Assembly: GCF_013374115.1 (NCBI RefSeq)
Contig: NZ_AP022673.1
Span: 1,082,501-1,146,500 of the forward strand
Origin: Sphingomonas sp. HMP9
GTDB lineage: Bacteria; Pseudomonadota; Alphaproteobacteria; Sphingomonadales; Sphingomonadaceae
DNA: 64,000 nt
Reading direction: 5' to 3'
Shown piece after piece: positions 1 through 8,345 of this stretch (positions are counted from its first letter, which is position 1; each line of letters begins with the position of its first letter). Position numbers and translations under genes: made by a program. The notes beneath the pieces are model-generated. The model was not told the DNA's origin, searched no databases, and was given only the letters and a program-made list of their open reading frames with translations.

Positions 1-421
1 ACGCGGCGAGCAACCCCTGGCAGAAGCCGTGGATCGTCTGGATCCGCAGCCCCCCGCCCGGCGCGTCGAGCACCTTGGCGAACAGCGTGCGCGCGCGATC
101 CTGTTGCGCGGGGCTACCCTCTTCCCCCAACGCCTGCAAATCCAGGAACAGTTTCGGCCCCGGCATCCGCACCCACGCGGCCAGCCGCCCGTTGATCCGC
201 TGCGCCATCTCGGCCGCGCCCGCCTTGGTGAAGGTCAGGCACAGGATCGCGCCCGGATCGACACCGCGCAGCAGCAGGCGGAACACGCGCGCCGCCAGCA
301 CCTGCGTCTTGCCGGTGCCCGCCGACGCGGAAAGCCAGACGTGCGACGCGGGGTTGCTGGCGTCAGCCTGCGCGCCCTTCAGCCGGGGCAGCGTGGCGAG
401 CGCATCACCGCTCACGGCCAT
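1..421 (-). CDS. addA: AddA helicase-nuclease, N-terminal part (runs off window start)
   Basis: This is the first 140 residues of the AddA subunit of the AddAB double-strand-break repair helicase-nuclease, which prepares DNA ends for RecA. The frame has the UvrD-family P-loop S-A-S-A-G-T-G-K-T at residues 31-39, followed by motif-like stretches F-T-K-A-G-A-A-E-M and I-Q-T-I-H-G-F-C that are typical of AddA. The ATG at 421 was chosen because it is in frame; a GTG lies two codons further on at 415. The start overlaps the end of addB by 17 bases, so the two subunits are probably translationally coupled. The rest of the gene lies outside the window. Confidence 0.9.
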   Translation of the reverse strand, partial: MAVSGDALATLPRLKGAQADASNPASHVWLSASAGTGKTQVLAARVFRLLLRGVDPGAILCLTFTKAGAAEMAQRINGRLAAWVRMPGPKLFLDLQALGEEGSPAQQDRARTLFAKVLDAPGGGLRIQTIHGFCQGLLAA

Positions 422-3365
422 ACCATTCGTCGCGGCGCATCAGCTGGTCATACTCGGCATAGGGGGCGTATTCGGGGACGAGTTTCGCGGTGAACGCCGC
501 GCTGCCCGTCAGCCATTCGCCGACGACTTCGGTGAAGTTGTGCGCGGCGATCGACGTGAATTCGGCGGTCGGGATCTTGTCGCGCTTGCCCTCGGGATCG
601 ACCGGGCTCTCGATATAGCCGAACGCGTCGCGCTTCTTGCCGAGCGACCAATATTCGAACGCGCCCGCGGTGCCCGACACGTCGGCGAACCCGCCGCGCT
701 CGGCGATGAGGCCCAGAAGCCCGAGCTGCAGGCTGTAACCGGCGCGCACCGCGGTCGGCGACGGCGGCTTGCCGGTCTTGTAGTCGATCACCGCGAGGCG
801 CCCGTCGGGGAGGCGGTCGATCCGGTCATAGCGGCCCGACAGCGTGACGCCGGCAATGTCGATCTTGCCCTTGCCCTCGGCACTCGCGACGGTGCGGCCG
901 TCCTCGCCCTGCGTGACGATCGCGCCCGCGATCCAGTCGATCGCCTCGAGCAGCCGTGGTTGCCACAGCGCGCGCATCATCGGATGCGTCCGCTCGTCGT
1001 CGAGCATCGCCTTCGCGCGCAGCCGCAGCGTGTCGACGGTGCAGCCGTCCTGCTTCCACCATTGCTCGAGAATGTCGTGGACCGCGGTGCCGCGCCACGC
1101 CGCGCTCGGATCGGCATCGACCGGATCGAGCGGCATCAGCCCGAGCACGCGGCGTGCATAGAAGGCATAGGGGTCGGCCTTCAGACGATCGACCTCGGTG
1201 ACGGAAATCGCCTTCGGACGGAGCAGCGCCGGCGGCGAAGGCGCGGGGCGATCGGCGGGCAGATGCTCGCCCGGATCGTCGAGCGCACGCGTCCAGCCTT
1301 CCAGCGCCGACGCGCGCTCGAACCGATCGCCCGCAAGCGCCTGCAACCGCAGCCAGAGCCGCGACGCCAGCGCCGGCGACTTCGCATCGCGGCGCGCGCG
1401 GGTGACGACGGCACGCGGCGCGCCGAGCGCCTGCGCGAAATCATGTGCTGCCGTGCCGACACGCCGTTCGAGACCCGGCAGGCCGAGCTCCATGCGGATC
1501 CGCGGCGCCAGCCACGGATCGGGCGCGGGCCGACCCGGCCACACGCCTTCGTTCAGACCGCCCAGCACCATCACGTCGGCGGTCTGCAACCGCGCCTCGA
1601 TCAGACCGTAGATCGCCAGCCGCGGATGCCCGCCCGGCGCCGGCCGCACCGCGACCTCGTCGAGCAGCGTGCGTAGCAATTGCGGCACCTCGCGCGGATC
1701 GACGCGGGGCGGTCCGGCGGGCGCTTCGGCTTCCAGATCCGCGAGGAACTCCGCCGCGGCGCGGCCCGCGAGCCCCGACCAGAGGTTGTCGCCGCACAAG
1801 GTCTGCGCCGTCTCGCGCAGGCAGGCGAGCACCGACGCCAAGGGCTGCGGCCCCTGATCGAACGCGCCGGCCAGAGGCGTCAGCAGCGGCTGGACGTCCG
1901 CCCACCACGTCGCCGCGGTGCCCTTGCGCTCGTCGAGATGGCCAGCGATCCCGTCGAGCCCGGCCGCGGGTCGCGGCCCGCGCAGCCGTCGGTCGAGCGC
2001 ACGCGCGCCGTCGAGCCATAGCAACCGATCCTCACCGCTGCGCACCAGCGGATGCTTGAGCAACGCCAGCAACGCGAGCGGCGAAAAGCGCTGCGCCGCC
2101 GCCTCCGCGAGCGCGAGCAATAGTGTCCCCGGCGGCAGGATCGACAAAGGCCGCCCCGCGCTGTCGTCGATGCCGATTCCCCACCGCCCGAGATGCGCCG
2201 CCACCCGCCGCGCGAGCGCACGATCGGGCGTGACCAAAGCCGCGGTCCGCTCGGGCACTTCCAGCGCCTCGCGCAGAACCAGCGCAATGGCCTGCGCCTC
2301 CTCCGCGGGCGTCGCGAGTTCGGCGGCGGTCACGCCCTTCAACCGGCGATCCTCGGCTGCGATCTGCGTCCATTTGCCCGTGAAATCCGCAGGCGCCAGC
2401 GCGTTGGCGATCGCCCGCCCGCGCGCGGCGTCGGCGTCGTGCCCGCCGCCCTCGCGCCAGGTCTGCACCTCGCCGCGCGCGACGCTCATGCGCAGGAGCA
2501 TCAGCTTCGCATCGAACTGCGGATGCGTCTCGATCGAGCGGCGCGTAAGCCCGGTCACCGGATGCGGATCATGCGGGCCGAGCGCGTCCCATTCCTCGTC
2601 CGGCAGCGCCAGATCGAGCCCGGCGAACACCACCATCCCGTGGGGCATGTCGGCGATGCAGCGTAGCAGCCGTGCCACCGCCGGCGCGGAATCGGTCACG
2701 CCCGCCGCGCACACGATCCCGGCTGGCGGCGCGTTCCGCCAGCGTTGCGCGAGCCGGTCGAGCAGCGCCGAGCGCCGCGTCGCCGCATCGATCCGCTCCA
2801 GCCGCGCGAGTTCGCCCGGCCAGCGTTGCAGCACGATCTCGAACGTCGCCAGCGCGCGGCGCCAATGCTCGGTCAGCTCGGGGCCCAGCTCGATATCGCG
2901 CAACCTGGTCGGCGGCACCTCCTCGACAAGCAGCTGGTCGAGCGTCCGCGCGAGTTCGCCCGCGAGCCGCACGGCTTCGGCGGCATCGACCGGATGGCCT
3001 TCGCGCGCGCGTTCTTCGGACACCAGCCGCGCGAGGATCATCCGCCGCTGATAGGGCGGCACCGCGGGCAGCGGCGGATCGATATCGTCCGCCGGATCGA
3101 GCGCGGCGCCGACCGCCTCGCCCATCTCGGGATCGCCCAGCGCCACCAGCCGCGGCAACACGAGGCCACCGCCGCTCGCGCGCACGAACGCCTCGGTCAC
3201 CGCCTTCACCGCGCGGTTGTTCGGCAGCACGACCAGCGCACGCGCCAGCGCCAGCGGATCGCGCCCCGCCTGCCGCATCAGCCCGGCGACCAGCGCATCG
3301 GCAAACGCCCGGTGCGCGGGGATCGTGTACAGCGTCGGACGACCCGCCGTGGCGCTATCAGCCAT
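405..3365 (-). CDS. addB: Double-strand break repair protein AddB
   Basis: AddB is the partner of AddA in the recombination helicase-nuclease. The protein is about 986 residues, normal for alphaproteobacterial AddB. Near the N-terminus it has L-P-N-N-R-A-V-K, where this family carries a degenerate helicase segment. Near the C-terminus it has the nuclease core V-I-D-Y-K-T-G-K, followed by Y-S-L-Q-L, which matches the PD-(D/E)xK nuclease fold. I start it at the ATG at 3365 rather than further upstream, because this ATG overlaps the murU stop by 8 bases, in line with the chain of overlaps in this operon. The reading frame appears intact. Confidence 0.93.
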   Translation of the reverse strand: MADSATAGRPTLYTIPAHRAFADALVAGLMRQAGRDPLALARALVVLPNNRAVKAVTEAFVRASGGGLVLPRLVALGDPEMGEAVGAALDPADDIDPPLPAVPPYQRRMILARLVSEERAREGHPVDAAEAVRLAGELARTLDQLLVEEVPPTRLRDIELGPELTEHWRRALATFEIVLQRWPGELARLERIDAATRRSALLDRLAQRWRNAPPAGIVCAAGVTDSAPAVARLLRCIADMPHGMVVFAGLDLALPDEEWDALGPHDPHPVTGLTRRSIETHPQFDAKLMLLRMSVARGEVQTWREGGGHDADAARGRAIANALAPADFTGKWTQIAAEDRRLKGVTAAELATPAEEAQAIALVLREALEVPERTAALVTPDRALARRVAAHLGRWGIGIDDSAGRPLSILPPGTLLLALAEAAAQRFSPLALLALLKHPLVRSGEDRLLWLDGARALDRRLRGPRPAAGLDGIAGHLDERKGTAATWWADVQPLLTPLAGAFDQGPQPLASVLACLRETAQTLCGDNLWSGLAGRAAAEFLADLEAEAPAGPPRVDPREVPQLLRTLLDEVAVRPAPGGHPRLAIYGLIEARLQTADVMVLGGLNEGVWPGRPAPDPWLAPRIRMELGLPGLERRVGTAAHDFAQALGAPRAVVTRARRDAKSPALASRLWLRLQALAGDRFERASALEGWTRALDDPGEHLPADRPAPSPPALLRPKAISVTEVDRLKADPYAFYARRVLGLMPLDPVDADPSAAWRGTAVHDILEQWWKQDGCTVDTLRLRAKAMLDDERTHPMMRALWQPRLLEAIDWIAGAIVTQGEDGRTVASAEGKGKIDIAGVTLSGRYDRIDRLPDGRLAVIDYKTGKPPSPTAVRAGYSLQLGLLGLIAERGGFADVSGTAGAFEYWSLGKKRDAFGYIESPVDPEGKRDKIPTAEFTSIAAHNFTEVVGEWLTGSAAFTAKLVPEYAPYAEYDQLMRRDEWYGRER

Positions 3366-4113
3366 CCGCGAGGATCGCCTCGGTCCGCGGGATCGCGGCG
3401 GGCGTACCAACGTCGAACCACAGGCCCTGATGGACCTGGCCGTACGCGCGGCCCGCCGCGATCGCTCGGTCCCAGAACACGTTGGTCGAGAACGGCCCCT
3501 CCGGCCAGTCGGCGATCAGCCGCGGGTGGAGCATCTGGATGCCGGTATAGGCGAACGGCGCGAGCCGGCCGGATTTGCGCCGCCCGCTGATCCGCCCATC
3601 GGCGGCGAGATAGAAGTCGCCCGGCCCGCGGTGATTATGCGCCCGCGCGAGCGGCACCATCAGCAGCAGCGCGTCCATCGTCGCATCGTCCCAGCGCGAC
3701 GCGAGCAGCTTGATCGCGTCGACCGGCCCGTCGATCCACAGATTGTCGCTGTTGACCACCAGCACCGGCGCATCGCCGAGCAGCCCGCGCGCCTGGACGA
3801 GCCCGCCGCCCGTCTCCATCAGCATCTTCCGCTCGTCGGAGATCACGACGTCGATCCCGTCGAACCGGTCGGTGACATGCGCCTCCAGCGTATCCGCCAG
3901 GTAATGCACGTTGACGACCGCGCGCTTGATCCCCGCGGCCTGTAACCGCTCGAACACGTGATCGATCAACGGCTTGCCTGCGACCTTGACCAAGGGCTTG
4001 GGTCGCGTCGCGGTGAGCGGCCGCATCCGCTTGCCCAGGCCCGCCGCCATCACCATCGCCGTCTCAGGCACCGTCCCGCGCGGGACGGGGCGGATCGTCT
4101 GCTGGCGGGTCAC
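3358..4113 (-). CDS. murU: N-acetylmuramate-1-phosphate uridylyltransferase (MurU-type)
   Basis: This is a nucleotidyltransferase of the sugar-1-phosphate type. The signature A-A-G-L-G-K-R-M lies at about residues 23-30, followed by P-K-P-L-V-K-V, and a V-N-S-D-N segment supplies the metal-binding aspartate. Its place directly after the kinase amgK identifies it as MurU, which turns MurNAc-1-phosphate and UTP into UDP-MurNAc in peptidoglycan recycling. The family assignment is direct; the substrate is inferred from the neighbour. The GTG start at 4113 overlaps the amgK stop as GTGA. An ATG at 4056, directly before the signature, is a shorter alternative. It overlaps addB by 8 bases. Confidence 0.88.
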   Translation of the reverse strand: MTRQQTIRPVPRGTVPETAMVMAAGLGKRMRPLTATRPKPLVKVAGKPLIDHVFERLQAAGIKRAVVNVHYLADTLEAHVTDRFDGIDVVISDERKMLMETGGGLVQARGLLGDAPVLVVNSDNLWIDGPVDAIKLLASRWDDATMDALLLMVPLARAHNHRGPGDFYLAADGRISGRRKSGRLAPFAYTGIQMLHPRLIADWPEGPFSTNVFWDRAIAAGRAYGQVHQGLWFDVGTPAAIPRTEAILADG

Positions 4114-5099
4114 GCGCCGAGCGCCAGCGGATCGCCGCGCAACGCGGGCGGCACGTTGGCCGCGAACCACGCCTTTACCGGCGCCATCACCGGCTGCGCC
4201 AGATCACGCTCCAGATAGGTCCACACCCGCGGGCACATCGTCGCGTAATGCGGCTTGCCGTCCCGCTTCCACAACCGCGTGAAGATGCCGAGGATCTTGG
4301 CGTTCCTTTGCGCGCCGAGCACGTGATACGCGTTCATGAAGCCCTCGTCCGTATCGGTGGCGGCGCGGTATCGGTCGAGCATCGCCGCCTCGACCGTCGG
4401 GTCGACCGTCCGCCGCGCATCCTGCAACAGCGATACGAGGTCATAGGCCGGGTGTCCCGCGAGCGCGTCCTGGAAATCGAGCAACCCCAGCGACCGCTCC
4501 GGCCCGACCAGCATCAGATTTTCGGCATGATAATCGCGCAGCACGGTGACCGGCGTGTCGGCGATCGCGTGGTCGAACACCGCCTCCCACGCGGCGTCCC
4601 AGCCTGTGCGATCGGGCGCGATCCCGACCGCCGGGCAATACCATTCGACGAACAGCCCCGCCTCGCGCTTCAGCACCGCCCGATCATAAGGGGGGACGGG
4701 TCCAGCCGGCTCCGCGCGCAACCGCACCAGCAGGTCGATCGCCGGCGCGTACAGAGACAGTTCCTCGTCCGGCGCGGCGTCGACCGCCTCGCGCAACCGA
4801 TCGTCGCCAAAATCCTCGATCAGCACGAGCCCCTGGTCGAGATCGCACGCCAGGATCGCCGGCGCCGCGAAATCGCGCGCGACCAGCCATTCGGCGACGG
4901 CGATGAACGGCCGCGGGTCTTCATGCGGCGGCGGCGCGTCCATCAGGATCGCCCGACGCCCCCCCTGCTCGGCGCCATCCACGGCGCGGAAATAGCGCCG
5001 GAACGAAGCGTCGCCCGCGACCGGAAGGATCTTCGCCCCTCCCCAGCCATGAGCGTCGAGAAAAGCGGCGGCGCCAGGCGGCGGGGTCATGTCGGCCAT
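4110..5099 (-). CDS. amgK: N-acetylmuramate/N-acetylglucosamine kinase AmgK
   Basis: This aminoglycoside-phosphotransferase-fold sugar kinase phosphorylates MurNAc (and GlcNAc) at the anomeric position. The N-terminal lobe has G-D-A-S-F-R-R-Y-F-R, the catalytic loop reads L-R-D-Y-H-A-E-N-L-M, and the metal-binding segment is L-L-D-F-Q-D-A. All three are typical of AmgK. The protein has 329 residues. The ATG at 5099 is preceded by GGAGG with five bases of spacing, which favours it over the ATG at 5090 that would give a neat ATGA overlap with tsaE. Followed by murU, it forms the MurNAc salvage pair that bypasses de novo UDP-MurNAc synthesis in many Gram-negatives. Confidence 0.92.
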   Translation of the reverse strand: MADMTPPPGAAAFLDAHGWGGAKILPVAGDASFRRYFRAVDGAEQGGRRAILMDAPPPHEDPRPFIAVAEWLVARDFAAPAILACDLDQGLVLIEDFGDDRLREAVDAAPDEELSLYAPAIDLLVRLRAEPAGPVPPYDRAVLKREAGLFVEWYCPAVGIAPDRTGWDAAWEAVFDHAIADTPVTVLRDYHAENLMLVGPERSLGLLDFQDALAGHPAYDLVSLLQDARRTVDPTVEAAMLDRYRAATDTDEGFMNAYHVLGAQRNAKILGIFTRLWKRDGKPHYATMCPRVWTYLERDLAQPVMAPVKAWFAANVPPALRGDPLALGA

Positions 5100-5530
5100 C
5101 GCGACCTCCAAGCTTCCGGCACGCCGATAGTCAAGCCGCGCGTGCCATCCGGCTCGATCGTCAGGCTCAGCCGAAGCGCATCGGGCCAATAGTCCGGCCC
5201 TGCGCGCTCGGGCCATTCGACCAGCAGCAGCGAATCGTAGCGCGCATCGTCGAGCGCGAGTTCCTCGATCTCGGCGGGGTCGTCGATCCGGTACAGGTCG
5301 ACGTGCATCACGGGAAAGCGGACTTCGGGCGGCTCATAGGGCTGGACGATTGCAAAGCTGGGCGACGGCGCCTCGCCGGCAAGCCCGAGCGCCGAGAGCA
5401 GCCCGCGCGCGACACTGGTCTTGCCCGCACCGAGCGTGCCTTCGAGCGTAACGACGTCGCCGGGCCGCACGCGCTCGGCCAGCAGGGCGCCGAATGCTTC
5501 GGTCGCTTGTGGATCGGGTAAAAGGATCAT
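5087..5530 (-). CDS. tsaE: tRNA threonylcarbamoyladenosine biosynthesis ATPase TsaE
   Basis: TsaE is the small ATPase that works with TsaB and TsaD to make t6A37 in ANN-decoding tRNAs. The P-loop G-T-L-G-A-G-K-T-S lies near residues 30-38, followed by S-P-S-F-A-I-V and H-V-D-L-Y-R-I, which is the usual TsaE order. At 147 residues it has normal length. I take the ATG at 5530; upstream codons run into a palindromic repeat and do not look coding. Its 3' end overlaps the chosen amgK start by 13 bases. The linkage of tsaE with amgK-murU-addBA recurs in alphaproteobacteria. Confidence 0.93.
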   Translation of the reverse strand: MILLPDPQATEAFGALLAERVRPGDVVTLEGTLGAGKTSVARGLLSALGLAGEAPSPSFAIVQPYEPPEVRFPVMHVDLYRIDDPAEIEELALDDARYDSLLLVEWPERAGPDYWPDALRLSLTIEPDGTRGLTIGVPEAWRSRWPT

Positions 5531-5539
5531 GTGCACGAG

Positions 5540-5638
5540 CCCTCTCCCCCTCGGGGAGAGGGTTGGGTGAGGGGCTGTTCCAAGCGGAGCGCTGCTTGGC
5601 AACCCCTCACCCCGACCCTCTCCCCGCAGGGGAGAGGG
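5540..5638. repeat. REP-like double palindrome between divL and tsaE
   Basis: Two arms of about 39 bases face each other. Each contains its own small palindrome around ccctctcccc / ggggagaggg, and the arms extend through ttgggtgagggg / cccctcaccc. The centre, ccaagcggagcgctgcttgg, is also palindromic. The element fills the space between two co-directed genes, so the transcript would carry a large hairpin. Related modules occur at 50453 and, in other sequence classes, at about nine further places in the window. Confidence 0.85.
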
Positions 5639-5654
5639 AGCAGAAGTTGCGCGC

Positions 5655-8030
5655 TCATCGCCGCGGCAATTCGACGGTGATCAGCGTGCCCGCCCCAGGC
5701 TCCGACACCAGTTCGATCGTCCCGCCATGCGCTTCCACGAACTGCTTGGCCAAAGGCAGCCCGAGTCCCAGCGCCCGATCCCCCATCGGCTTCGACTCCG
5801 CAAACCGGTCGAACGCATGCGCCACCGCCTCCGCATCCATCCCCACCCCGTCGTCCGACACCACGATCCGCGCCGAGGTCGCATTGCCGTCGGTGTGCAG
5901 TAGCACGCGCCCGCCATCCTGCGTCGCCGCCACCGCATGCCGCAGCAGATGCTCGACGACCTCCTTCAACCGCTTCGGATTGCCGTTCACCCGCCCCGTC
6001 GACCGCGCCACCTCGACCGCGAAGTCGAGCTTGCGCCGCTTGGCCGACGGCAGGATCGTCTCCGCCGCCGCACGCACCGTGGTGGCCAGATCGACGTCGC
6101 TGCGATCCGTCTCCGCGCGGTCGCTCTCCGCGCGCGTCAGGTCGAGCACGTCGTCGACCAGCAACCCGAGCCGCTCGACGGACTCCAGGATCGCCCCGAC
6201 ATAGCCCTCGGCCTGCGGCGTCATCGCGCCCGCATACCCGCCGTGCAGCATCTCCGCGAACCCGCTGATCGACGTCAGCGGCGTGCGCAATTCGTAGCTC
6301 ATGTTCGCGACGAACGCGGTCTTCACCTTGTCGGCCGCCTCCAGCGCATCCGCACGGTCCCGCAGCGCCTGCTCCGCACGGCGGCTGTCGGTGATGTCGA
6401 GCATCGTGAACAGCGCGTTCCCATCGGGCAGCGGCACACCGGCGAACTCGAAATGGCGCCCGTCGGCAAACGCGACGCGCCCGCCGCGCTGCTGTCGCTC
6501 GACCGTCGCGGAGCGCACCAGATCGGGGATCAGCGCCGAGCGGCCGGGGGTGAGCAACTTGCCCCCCGCCGCCTCGGCAAACGCATCGACACGCGGGTGC
6601 GAGGCGAGGAACTCTTCCTCCAGCCCCCAAAGCAGCCGGAACCGGTTGTTCCAAAGCTGCAACCGGCCATCCGCCGCAAACACACCCAGTGCCTCGAACA
6701 GGTTGTCGAACGTCGCCGTGCGCACCCGCAGCAGCGTGTCGCGCGCGCTGGCGAGCTGGACCTGCTCGGTGCGATCCTCGAAGATCAGCAACAGGCCACC
6801 ATCGGGCAGCGGCTGCGCGACCACGCGGAGGTGCGTTCCACCGCGCAGGTGCCAGTTCTCCTCCATCGCGCCGCCGCCCGGCGAGCCGCCCTGCGCCCCG
6901 CCGGTCTGCATGAACCAGTCGCGCCGCTCCGCCTTCCAGCTGGGGAAGTCCCGCACCTCGGGCAACCGGTTCGCCTCGCGCATCCGCTCCAGCACGCGGT
7001 CGAACTCGGGCCGGTCTGCGAGCCATTCGCTGCGCATCGCGAACATACGTCGGAACGGCTGGTTGCAGAACACGAGCGAGCGATCGCCGCCGAACTGCGC
7101 CACGCCGGCGGACAGGCGGTCGAGCATCGCGCGCTGCGCCTCGGCAAAGCGTTTCGCCCCCGATCGCGCCTGCTCCAGTTCCTCGATATCGATCGCGAAC
7201 CCGGCGACCCCGCCGCTCGGCAACGGCACGTCGTAGATCTGCAACGACCGCCGCGCGCCGTCGATCGTCGCCGGCAGGACCTGCTGATGCGGCCGTCCCT
7301 GCTCGCGCGCCAGCGCGGCACCCGCGAGAGGCCCGCCGCGACCCGAGCCCTCGACCAGTTCCAGGCCGCGCGCGACGACATCCGCCGCATCGCGCCCCTC
7401 GACCGCGTCGACATAGGCCGAGTTCACCATTGCCAGCCGCAGGTCGGTCGCGCGGTACCACATCGGCATCGGTGCCGCCTCGATCAGCCCGGTCAGCGAG
7501 TCATACGCCGATCCCAACCGGTTGGTCTCGGCGCCGAGCCGCGCAATCTCCGCCTCGCTGTCGGTCGCATCGAACGCCCAGAGCAGCACCGCCCCGGTCG
7601 CCCCCATCTCGCCGGGCGCGCGTCCACCCCGAAACGTGATCGCCCGCGTCGAGCCCTGCAACCGCACCGACCGCACGAACGCCCGACCCGACCGCTGCGC
7701 CGCCGTGACGTCGGCGATCAGCCGCGCCGCATCGTCGGGGGACAGCCCCGTGCCGCCGGCCGCAAGCTCGGCGATCGACCGCGGCGGCGCCTCCAGCCCC
7801 AACCAGTCCGCCATCCGCTGCGTCATCTCGATCCGCCCGCCCGAGCGGATCACTGTGACGAGCGCCGGCGACCCATCGAGGACCGTCTGCAACTGCTTGC
7901 TGGTCTCCAATACTCCCGCCGCATCAACACGCGCGCGCAGGCCAAGGAAAACGAGAATGCCGCCGGTAGCGACCAGCATCAGCAAAAGCGCGCCCGTCAG
8001 CACTGCCGCTCCGAGGCCGAGCGTGATCAT
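5655..8030 (-). CDS. divL: DivL-type PAS sensor kinase with tyrosine in the H-box
   Basis: This is a histidine-kinase-like protein of 791 residues. It has one N-terminal membrane segment (about 3-32), a long PAS-containing middle and a C-terminal HisKA-HATPase core. The H-box reads S-Y-E-L-R-T-P-L: the phosphoacceptor histidine is replaced by tyrosine (Tyr579, codon 6296-6294). This is the hallmark of Caulobacter DivL, which controls the CckA-ChpT-CtrA cell-cycle pathway through DivK rather than by classical phosphotransfer. In the ATPase domain D-x-G-x-G and G-L-G-L-P-L remain, but both N-box asparagines are histidines (E-H-L-L-R-H-A). Architecture, the H-box change and the tsaE/amgK neighbourhood together support DivL orthology; the regulatory role is inferred. 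Confidence 0.85.
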   Translation of the reverse strand: MITLGLGAAVLTGALLLMLVATGGILVFLGLRARVDAAGVLETSKQLQTVLDGSPALVTVIRSGGRIEMTQRMADWLGLEAPPRSIAELAAGGTGLSPDDAARLIADVTAAQRSGRAFVRSVRLQGSTRAITFRGGRAPGEMGATGAVLLWAFDATDSEAEIARLGAETNRLGSAYDSLTGLIEAAPMPMWYRATDLRLAMVNSAYVDAVEGRDAADVVARGLELVEGSGRGGPLAGAALAREQGRPHQQVLPATIDGARRSLQIYDVPLPSGGVAGFAIDIEELEQARSGAKRFAEAQRAMLDRLSAGVAQFGGDRSLVFCNQPFRRMFAMRSEWLADRPEFDRVLERMREANRLPEVRDFPSWKAERRDWFMQTGGAQGGSPGGGAMEENWHLRGGTHLRVVAQPLPDGGLLLIFEDRTEQVQLASARDTLLRVRTATFDNLFEALGVFAADGRLQLWNNRFRLLWGLEEEFLASHPRVDAFAEAAGGKLLTPGRSALIPDLVRSATVERQQRGGRVAFADGRHFEFAGVPLPDGNALFTMLDITDSRRAEQALRDRADALEAADKVKTAFVANMSYELRTPLTSISGFAEMLHGGYAGAMTPQAEGYVGAILESVERLGLLVDDVLDLTRAESDRAETDRSDVDLATTVRAAAETILPSAKRRKLDFAVEVARSTGRVNGNPKRLKEVVEHLLRHAVAATQDGGRVLLHTDGNATSARIVVSDDGVGMDAEAVAHAFDRFAESKPMGDRALGLGLPLAKQFVEAHGGTIELVSEPGAGTLITVELPRR

Positions 8031-8345
8031 CGTGGAGCGAATAAGAGACGGAGCGAGATCATCTCCCCCGTCTAAGCGCCCCGATGCCGATGGGAAAGAC
8101 AGATGGCAAATGGCACCCGTATTTCCGACTTCTGTCTGCCCCCGCAGCCGTTCGGCATGCGGCCCCCATCGCCAATGTCTCCAACGTTGCCAAACTGTTG
8201 CAAGGAAGAAACACTACGCAATAATCGTTCGCGGCCTACCGCAAGATAATGGCAGAAGTCATGTCCCAGCTCTAGGCAGTCTCGCATTGACGAACGACAG
8301 CCTCCTTGTCGTTTCGCCCGAACCGCAAGCCAGGACTTCACTAGA
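8031..8345. other. Divergent intergenic region, divL / TonB receptor
   Basis: This stretch of about 315 bases must hold the promoters of both divergent genes. It has lower GC in its middle part (around 8170-8230). I see no convincing coding frame, no strong terminator and no clear operator. Open frames on either strand here have no recognisable protein features and are treated as chance. Confidence 0.5.

Noticed and set aside
5937..8075. A 712-codon plus-strand open frame
   Set aside because: It is antisense to the DivL-type kinase, Arg/His-rich and without domains.
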